This document shows, piece after piece, positions 56,424 through 64,000 of a stretch of 64,000 nucleotides of DNA. Positions within the stretch are counted from its first letter, which is position 1; each line of letters begins with the position of its first letter. This DNA is from Selaginella moellendorffii (taxonomy: Eukaryota > Streptophyta > Lycopodiopsida > Selaginellales > Selaginellaceae), in contig NW_003314375.1 of assembly GCF_000143415.4 (NCBI RefSeq), positions 63,369 to 127,368 of the forward strand, read 5' to 3'. A model generated the notes under the pieces. The model made no database searches. It was not told where the DNA came from and worked only from the letters and a program-made list of their open reading frames with translations. The translations under genes were made by a program, and so were the position numbers.

Positions 56424-58222
56424 TCAATAGCTCTGAGCATGCCTTGAAGAGGCTAGTTATGCATAATCAACACTCAGTCGAAACTAAAGTGAAGACCATG
56501 AGATGGACTCATATTGGTACACAACCTTCTCATAGACAAAGCTATAGTATGGGTACTAACATTTTAACCTTAAACAACTAAGTTGGACATCATCATCCTC
56601 AGCCAAGTGCAAGGCTACCAAAACTAAGTTAAGATCAGTGAGAGCTCACTACTCTCATAGGGTCACCTTTCTTAAAAAAAAATGCAACGGCCACTTTTCT
56701 ACACCAACTCCAGACTTTATCCCACTCAATTGCTTTAGCCCCAAAAGTTAGCATTCTTTTCAAGTCGCATATAAACTACGTATTAAAATTTAAGCCAATC
56801 GAAGTCAATTCCAACCCTTTCACTAGTTTATACTAGTTTACAAAAATGGAAAGGTTTTTGAGCAAAGTGATCAACAAATCAACCATTGGAAAAGCCTAAA
56901 AAAATTTATGGAAAATTTTCCATCCTAGAGAAAGAATTACCCTCAATCCAGGAATGCAAACTTTCAAGACTCAACCAACTTCCTCCTACTAACAACTTCA
57001 CATAGTTTCACCTTAATACAAATTCTCAAGACCCATAGTATACTTAAGTTTCAAACATCATACCCATATTTTTTATATCCAAGACTAACATCCGCAAAAA
57101 TGCAAAATGAACATCCAAGGCTTAATCACAAAGACCATATTTTCGGATACCCACATTGCATTAACACTCTTTTTTAACCACCTTCAAAATCCAATGTAAA
57201 GCCAAAACACTAACAAACAAAAGGACATAGAAAATCAAGATTTAAGGAAAATTCCTCATCACTCAAAATAACAATGCCATTTCCACTAACACAAGTGCTA
57301 GCAATGTCAATGCCTCAATTACATACATTTTCCATCCGACAATCTACTCCAAGTGTAACAGATTCACCAACAAGTCATAGCAAGTTAATGCTACAACCCT
57401 TTCCAACACCTCAATGAGTAAACCCTTTAAGAACCAAGGTACTAACTTAAGTTTAGCATAATAGACCACTATTAAGAATCCAGTCAAGGCTACTTCATTG
57501 TTACTATATATAAGTAGATTAGCTTCACCATCAACCACTTTGGGGTTGATCATCATCTAACCAAGCAACTTCGTAAACACATTACTTATTATCACATGAA
57601 TATGATATAAAAATCACAATGACTTGATCATCAATCAAGAAACACCACGAATAATGCTAATGTCATTACTTTAAAGGTTTAATGTGAGTATCAAGTGTCA
57701 ACTCAATTTCACAAAATGCAACATAAATACCACACTCCACCGATAGAGACTTACAACACCCAACACCATTAATTTTTGTTCATAACACGGACAAGTTTAT
57801 GTTGCTCTCTATCTTACCAAACTCAAAACTAATCCAACACCAAGCTATTCAAGGAGTAATACCAAGGTTCTTTGAAAAAGAATTGACCATTGCAACTTAA
57901 ATCTTCAATAGTAAGCTTAGACAAAATGGTTTAACGCTTCACCACTATTCATCCCTTGACTCACCACTTGTAAGACTATTATAACCAATATGCATCAAAA
58001 TAGGGACTCATGATTGCATAATGTAAATATAAGCAATGAGTTAACACCTTATTGCAAATCATCTCTCCAAAAAGAAAAAATTATTTACGTGTTTGATCTT
58101 TCGTCCTTAATGGTTTTCTTTTCGGTCTCATCTTTAACTAAACCTTGAGTTTGCATTTGCATTGTTTTAGTCCAACCAAAGAAATTTTTTTGAGAGAGCA
58201 CAGCAATAACTATTTGAACCAA
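56424..58222 (+). repeat. Long direct repeat, right copy (LARD-like LTR candidate)
   Basis: Counterpart of 51697-53530. Canonical TG...CA ends could not be fixed: the minus strand would start TGGTTCAAATAG but end ...AGCTATTGA. Confidence 0.8.
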
Positions 58223-58684
58223 TTTATATTACTAGTTTTTTATTATCTATTTTCTGTATATATTTTTGTAGTTGTTTTTGAATATTTATATATTTGTTCC
58301 AGGTTTTCTATGTAAATTTTTTTTCTGTTTTTTAAATTTTTTTCTAGTGATGTATATGACATTACCATTGTTTCTATTTTTAAATGTTCTACTTTTTCTG
58401 ATTTATAGTCATTTGTATGCAATATTACTAATGAAGAAAGAAGGATATATACAAATAATAAAAGACAATACACATAATAAGAAACTAATAGATCATATAT
58501 GGGTAAAAGATATAATATATACAGAAGCAGGAATAGCACCTGCATACTGGACAGATCATAATAAATTATATATCATAATAAAAATTATTTAAAAACAAAA
58601 TAAAACCAAGTGTTGCTGCAACTCAACATGCAGCAATTTTATTTTCATTTGTAAAGGAACTCAAGTTACAAAGATAGTATATAA
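58223..58684. other. T-rich then A-rich spacer
   Basis: Very AT-rich; a T-rich half is followed by an A-rich half. A plus-strand open stretch (58272-58592) is composed mainly of Phe/Leu/Ile codons from composition bias. I see no gene. Confidence 0.4.
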
Positions 58685-61600
58685 GTTATATATATGGATC
58701 TAAAGGGCTTTTAAAGATATTTTAAGTTAGTCAAACCCTAGATACAAATCAATTACAATTCACAATTCACGGTAAAGCCTCACAACTATGGCCATAGCCT
58801 TCGCAAGGGTTATTATGGCCATGATTGCTTTGCATCTTTGCAAGCCTTGTGTCATGACAGTTACAAGCTCCATCATTTTCTCCTTCATTGACATTTTGTT
58901 TTTCTCAGGGTGAGCTCCAGGATGCATTTTGCTTTCTATTTCAAATTTATGTGTACATCGTGGTGTTAGGGATCTTGGTGAGAAGGAGAGCTTCATGGTT
59001 GAGTGTTGTTTCTCATGTGATTTGCATAGCCAAAAGCTAAATTGATTTTCTAAAATAAAATAAAAGTTTTTAATAATCCTATATCTATGCAAAACCATTG
59101 CAACATAACCCGAATCATAGGACTACTACATGCTTAGTATTCTAAACGACCTGGCCACGATCTTGCTTTTCTCAGGCAACTTTTGGGCGTTTCTGTTGCA
59201 AATCGTCCGCAAACTTCTCTGTGGCATCTATTGGGCGCTTCTGTCGCGGATCACCTGTAAACTTGAAATGTCACATCATGATATCATGGGAATAGCGTAT
59301 CACGAATGTGTCTTACCAAGCTCCTTAATGTCAGAGACGTTTGGAATTGGAAGCTTATACGTGTCAGGAAGCAGCAGATGGAGCCATGATTTCGCTTCCT
59401 CTGATTGCTTTCCAGCCTCCACCTCCGTATCCGGCACCGCAATTGAAAGTTCAGCTAGAAGTCTCTTCGTCTCAGCACCAAGGAAACGAAAGTTGCGTTC
59501 GAGACCATAAACTGTTATGTGCGCAACAGGCTCCGTTTTCTTGCCATAAGCTTCGTCACGCTGCAAGTAAGACTTATGCATCTCATCCTTCTTCCATAAC
59601 TTTGGTGGCACTGGCTCTTTAAGGTTTGGTTCTTGGACATTGATGAGGACCGTCACCACTTTGATTTCGATTCCTGAGACTTGCATGAGCCTCGGCCTCA
59701 ACACAGTCGTAGAAGCTTTGTTGAGCCACCCACACTTTCTACTGTTCTCAACCGAAACGAGCAGCGCAGTCATCCCCAAGGAAGTCCAGACCGGAATAAC
59801 AATGTCATAACCTCGGACTTTATTGTTGGCTTTGTACATGATTGCACAGCCTCTCATGAACGCAGCTGCCAGGATCTCGGGTGTCAACTGCCCCTGCTTA
59901 ACCAGCATAAAACTGTTAAAAAAGACGGCAGCGGATTCATCCAGGCCGCTGCATGCCTCGTCAACCTGTGCCTCCTCCCAGCCCAGCAATCGTCCGATAT
60001 AATCCCGGAGAGGAATGCGGCGTAGGTAGTAGTCACCCTTGTACAAGCTCCAACAAGCTTGCAGCAAGATGAGCTTCACTATGAATTCCCCCCGAGGTCC
60101 AGCATCCACATAGCCATTGTAGCAGCCGTTCAGGAACAGCCCTAGAGCAACTTCTAGAGGCTCCCCACTCTTGCGGTTGAGAATCCTAGCGGCCGCTTCA
60201 CTCACAACGGGCTCCACGGGCTGACTGATATGCACTCTCGTACGATCGAGGGAGATGAACGTAAGGATACTCATGTGAGAAGCGACAAGAAGCTGGCTTT
60301 GGGCACTCCGCGGGCATATCTCCAGGCCTGCTGATGCTGAAAGCAAGGCCAACGCCTGGCTCTCAGCCATCTGTACCTTTCCGGTAGAACCACAAACGTC
60401 CACAGCTTGCCCCTGAAATTCCCCGTCCAGCACCCCAACCAGCTTGGCTTCCGCAAGATCGAGGAGGCTCCACACGTTTGGATTGCTGTCAAGGCGGCTA
60501 CTCCATAGGGGCCTTCCATACCTCAACAACTGCGCTGGAGACAAATCCGTAGTCCGAGGAACAAGGTCCATATTCACCACCTGATAAATAGGCCTTAAAA
60601 GCCGCAAACCCAGGATATTAGCTTTCCTCGACTGGTCCTCGTGCCGTCGAGGCTGCAGATTACTGATACTCCACATCGTATCCATGACAACTGCAAAGTA
60701 TTTCTTGTGTGTGAAGAAAGCTCTCGCCACTCGCCTCATCTGGTAAAACGGCGATTGTGCCATACCGAAGGTGCTTTCCCCATTCGGTAAGAGACCGCGA
60801 CCTTCATCAAAAACAAAAAGCACCTGCACCTCCCCCTCTTCCGGCAGTACATCCTTCAAGTTGTCAAACTCTTGTTGGAGTAGTTTCTCGTTCCTGTCAT
60901 CCGGTGACTCACTAATTTTCTCTACAGCTGTGCTGTTGATCAATTCAAGCCATTTCTTGTGCACGGCCTTCGCAATCCTGGACGAATCCATCTGTGAATC
61001 CATCCACTGCACTGAGCTCATCTTCGCACCCTTCGCCATCTCATGGAGGACAAAAAGCCACGCTTTGAAGTATAGCGCCATCTCCAACTCGCTGTTCGTT
61101 CGGCTGAGCTGGTTGGCAAGCTCCCCAGTTCGAGGAGGACAGGCGGTACTGTTTGCTGCCGCCGTGCTGCAATAGCAAATATACACTCCCAGGCGCGACA
61201 TCTGCATCACCCCGCGTGTTTTCCCCGTGCCAGAACCCTGTACTATGGAGGTATAGCAGCTGTAGTGCTCGTCTACACAATAGCCAGTGCTATAAGCCAC
61301 AATAACAGAAGAATTCAAGACTTACTCTTTGAGCATTCCTTCCTCAACTTACACAGCTCCTTGTACAATATCTTATGAGCCCCCCCAATGTAATCCCTCC
61401 GTAACGATTTCATCGCCACTTCCATATTACTCTCGTGCCACAAACGATCACGATCAGGCCCAGTGTTCTCTGCACAGGCACAAGCAAAAGAATACTCGAG
61501 CAGCAGACAAAAACACAGAACTTTCACCTATCGGCTTCTCCATGAGGAGCCTTTCACATTGACTCAGCCACTCGTACGAAACATACTCCAACCTCTCCTT

Positions 61601-62635
61601 TATCCACTGTAGCAGCTTGGGGTCTCGTGTTTCTTTCTTTGCCACTAGGTGGCTTATCGTGCTGGCGCGAGCCGTTACTGCACAGGAAATGCAAAAAGAA
61701 CAGTAGCCTAAAGAAACAGCGAAAGAACTTACAGTTGAACAGCTTATATATCCGGCATGCGAGATGAGGATTTCCTGGAAACAAGGGCAAAACCTCATCT
61801 ACATCGGCCGTCCACAACCTGGAGGCCGAATAGCCTTGCCGCTGAAGGGGCTCATAGTCAGGCCCGCAAAGATCCCGCAAGCGCTCCTCGCCGTCATCGC
61901 AGACGCTCTCCATTAAACCCTAGAACTTACCCTCACACACCTTTTTCCCACCACCCAATCTTATGGGGTCTGTCAAAATATAGTAATTTCAATTTACTCG
62001 TTTCATCATTAAAATTTTCGTCACATCTAGTATCAGCTTTCCTCTGAGTCCACATGGCCCTGCACAACATGAAACGCGATGTAAAGTTGAAGCCCAACCA
62101 AAAGAGTAAGAAGAAAGAAAGAGGAGTTACATTTTGGTAAAAGGTCACAATATGTACTGCTCGAAGTAGACTATTGTTGCTGTGCTGTTTCAGCATTTTG
62201 CATTGCTCGCAGCCTCCGGCACTGGCATAAGTTGTGAATTGTACCACTTCTGCAATTGCCAAAGCAGTGAAGTATATACTTCTAAGTGGCTTTCTACATC
62301 TTGTGTTTTGCTTGGCATCTGGATCTCGAGTAATGGGAATCACTGCAAGCGCCATTTAAGGATTCTGAAGCTTCTAATGTAGCAAGTATGTACAATAACA
62401 AAAACATCAGGTCAACATGCGGCAATGGCAGAAGAATGTTTTCTGATTTTGCATGACATTTCTTCATCCTTGGATTTTTTCCCCTATTAGTTTGCTGTTC
62501 TTCTTGTAATAGGACAAGCATTGTGAGGATTAGCAAAGCAAAACTTTCAATACTAGTAGCATTTAAATTCTTGCTGCTTCCTGGACTGTAGTAAAGATTG
62601 ATTCTTATCTATCCAACAATTTATTCTAAGTGCTA
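58685..62635 (+). repeat. Segmental duplication with Crinkler-type gene, copy 2
   Basis: Counterpart of 16430-20520. It has an extra segment near 58800-58990 and lacks about 215 bases present at 19715-19930. It ends in AT-rich repeat-family sequence. Confidence 0.85.
59172..61913 (-). CDS. Crinkler (CR-effector)-type P-loop NTPase with REase-like domain, copy 2
   Basis: Same five exons as copy 1 (61733-61913, 61528-61677, 61326-61469, 59317-61272, 59172-59254), 837 residues, all splice sites kept and no stop. Walker A GSGTGKT and Walker B VLFVFDE are intact. Over the large exon about 25 residues differ from copy 1. In the REase-like domain the predicted catalytic Lys is Glu (VSVEN for VSVKN, codon 59747-59749). 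Differences cluster after it (around NLKEPVPPKLWKKDEMHKSY). In exon 2 TARASTISHLV replaces KDRSDTISDLV. The open frame argues for retained function, perhaps of the NTPase part, or for a recent duplication; both are inferences. Confidence 0.75.
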
Positions 62636-62770
62636 ATGGATGCACTAAAAAGTTATAGTGAATGAATGTTACAACTTTTTCAAAACTTTAATGAGCAAAC
62701 TCTCAAAGAACTAAGGTACCATCACTAATTTAACATAATGGATCACCTTCAAGAACCCAGACAACAAATA
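62635..62770 (+). repeat. Fragment of the long AT-rich repeat family
   Basis: ctaagtgctaatgg, then gttacaactttttcaaaactttaatgagcaaactc and aaggtac-atcac-taattta, matching 57345-57500 and 52660-52830. It marks the right edge of the Crinkler-type duplication. Confidence 0.65.
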
Positions 62771-62899
62771 AGCTCCCTCCATTCCAATTGGTGTATAGTT
62801 TGAAAGCAATTCTCCCCATGCAACTTTGTTTACCTTCCTACCATATCTCCTTTTAGGAAGCAGATCCTGGGACATCACAGGATCTTCACACCAATTGCA

Positions 62900-63742
62900 C
62901 AGATCAGCTGGATGGGGATCTAGATATTGCAGCCGTTTGTATTCAGATTCATTAATGTCACACTGCTTTGATGCATGCGAAGCAATGAGGTGAAAACTTC
63001 CTCCCATGTGATGTTGTTTGGCACCTTAATGCTTTGCACCATAGAGTGAAGTTTCAACCTCCCTGTATCAAGTCTTTGGGAGCACAGGGACAAACTCCTA
63101 CTTGCTTGCATGTCTCCCCAATGGAAAGGTAGTAGTTGGCTCCACTCTGAGGTCACTGGATTTCACCAATGGAGCCCATGCAAGGGTTGGATCGCCCTGA
63201 GGATGTGTTTCAGCTGGGGGTAGGCTGCATACCAAGCCCCGAGTTTTCATTGCCTCCATCGGTTATTGAAGTTGTTGCATCTGCAGGTAATGGTGGGTTG
63301 GCCATGATGGACTCAAGGCGAAAAAGTGGTGGGTTTCGCAGACAGACCTAGTCAAAACCCACAAGGTTTCCTTCTCACCACTGTTTTGACACCAGCGGAG
63401 GCGAAATGTTGGATTGCTGATGATGGACTTCCATGACTTCTGAACAACAGAGCACCCACAAAGTGTGGCCAAGTCCACAAAACTGAGAACTGTCTCCAGA
63501 ATGTCATCTTCATCACCAAGACCTGCCTGCATTGTCAAAAGAGGGCCTAAAGGAGTCGACAATGGAGAAAGATTGAACCCTTGCGTAAAGAACGGAGCAA
63601 TAATTTTTCTCTTTCTCGCGTTAGCATTCATTTGGTGTGGGCGGCAGTCGTAAGGCACTGCGGCCAGGTTGATCGGGGTGCGTGTCCAACGGTCGAGGAG
63701 CTCTGCCCGTAAGCAGCTTGTTTGAGTGTGGAGGTTGTACAT
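62900..63742 (-). pseudogene. F-box protein gene, broken
   Basis: From an ATG at 63742 the minus strand reads MYNLHTQTSCLRAELLDRWT, later MNANARKRKI, and then the F-box GDEDDILETVLSFVDLATLC followed by VVQKSWKSIISNPTFRLRW, ending at TAA after LQMQQLQ (63263). A coding-like stretch continues past the stop in the same frame (PMEAMKTRGLVCSLPPAETH; SSDLRVEPTTTFPLGRHASK) with TAG and TGA further on. The F-box would bind SKP1 in an SCF ubiquitin ligase, but the substrate-binding part is broken or lost. A short 159-residue protein may still be made. Alternatively an unrecognised intron removes the first stop. Confidence 0.6.
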
Positions 63743-63786
63743 TTGAGGTGGGAGCTGACTCGCGCTCCACCGTGAGAAATGCGCTA

Positions 63787-63797
63787 CTAATATATAG
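63787..63797 (-). promoter_or_regulatory. TATA box of the F-box gene
   Basis: CTATATATTAG on the minus strand, about 45 bases before the ATG at 63742. A transcription start 25-35 bases downstream would leave a very short 5' UTR. Confidence 0.5.
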
Positions 63798-63927
63798 CGA
63801 GAGCTGGAAGACGCAGAGAGATTCCTTCACAACGGCTTAGAACTCGGTGTTTGCCTGGTATGGAGGGGTCACAGCCAACAACAAGACGCTTGGAACCGCA
63901 AGAAGCTCCTGTTTTAGCAGACCGGTC

Positions 63928-63952
63928 TTGCACTAGACCAAATACCCACTAA
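63928..63952 (-). pseudogene. tRNA 5'-half remnant (tRNA-Pro-like)
   Basis: The minus strand reads GGGTATTTGGTCTAGTG, the acceptor 5' strand and D-arm of a tRNA-Pro-like gene (compare the GGGCATTTGGTCTAGTG of 35557-35628). The anticodon and T arms are missing. The flank also resembles that of the intact tRNA (attagt/actaac, then a similar ccatg/catgg context). Confidence 0.6.
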
Positions 63953-64000
63953 CTTCATGGGAAAAATCTCCACTTTTGCCGTGGTTTTTCACTCATGGTA

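Noticed and set aside
58272-58592. 106-codon plus-strand frame rich in Phe/Leu/Ile
   Set aside because: Produced by T-rich composition; no signal peptide logic or homology.

Overview
The window looks like nuclear DNA of a lycophyte, most likely a Selaginella (inference). The evidence is very short introns (many 55-100 bp), GC-balanced coding exons in AT-rich repeat-laden spacers, a plant ARM-repeat membrane protein, a fused betaine-lipid synthase gene, a nuclear-encoded organellar ribosomal protein bL20, a plant-type tRNA-Pro and Ty3/gypsy LTR elements. A 920-bp assembly gap lies at 43428-44347.

Layout: 0-10.8 kb is the gene-dense end. It holds an intron-less ARM-repeat membrane protein, a 16-exon betaine lipid (DGTS) synthase, a mosaic of BTA1 and Crinkler-like fragments, an unidentified three-exon chain on the minus strand, and bL20 with a frame discrepancy between its transit peptide and its core. 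10.8-16.8 kb is AT-rich decayed repeat. 16.8-20.5 kb carries a five-exon gene on the minus strand for a P-loop NTPase plus restriction-endonuclease-like protein of the Crinkler (CR-effector) type. 20.5-23.7 kb is a duplicated, broken copy of the 3' half of BTA1 and its downstream flank. It is followed by a decayed gypsy integrase and a 0.4-kb inverted repeat. 25.4-39 kb is mostly non-coding, with two duplicated, broken alpha-carbonic anhydrase loci, a tRNA-Pro, degenerate repeats and PPR debris.

40.1-50.9 kb is a complete young Ty3/gypsy element: 375-bp LTRs with 3 differences, 5-bp target duplication agacc, and a probable tRNA-Arg primer site. It carries gag, protease, RT, RNase H, integrase and an additional 3' ORF (ORF3). 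It sits inside an older, opposite-strand homologue of its own ORF3, and the reading frame of that homologue closes exactly when the element and one target-site copy are removed. 51.4-58.7 kb is AT-rich, with a pair of ~1.8-kb direct repeats around a ~2.9-kb core that lacks ORFs (LARD-like). 58.7-62.6 kb is a second, nearly identical copy of the Crinkler-like gene. 62.7-64 kb holds a broken F-box gene and a tRNA 5'-half remnant.

The most notable signals are the two intact Crinkler-type NTPase-REase genes in a plant-like genome, one with Lys and the other with Glu at the predicted catalytic position, and the ORF3 family, present as part of a gypsy element, as that element's insertion target and as a large inverted repeat.
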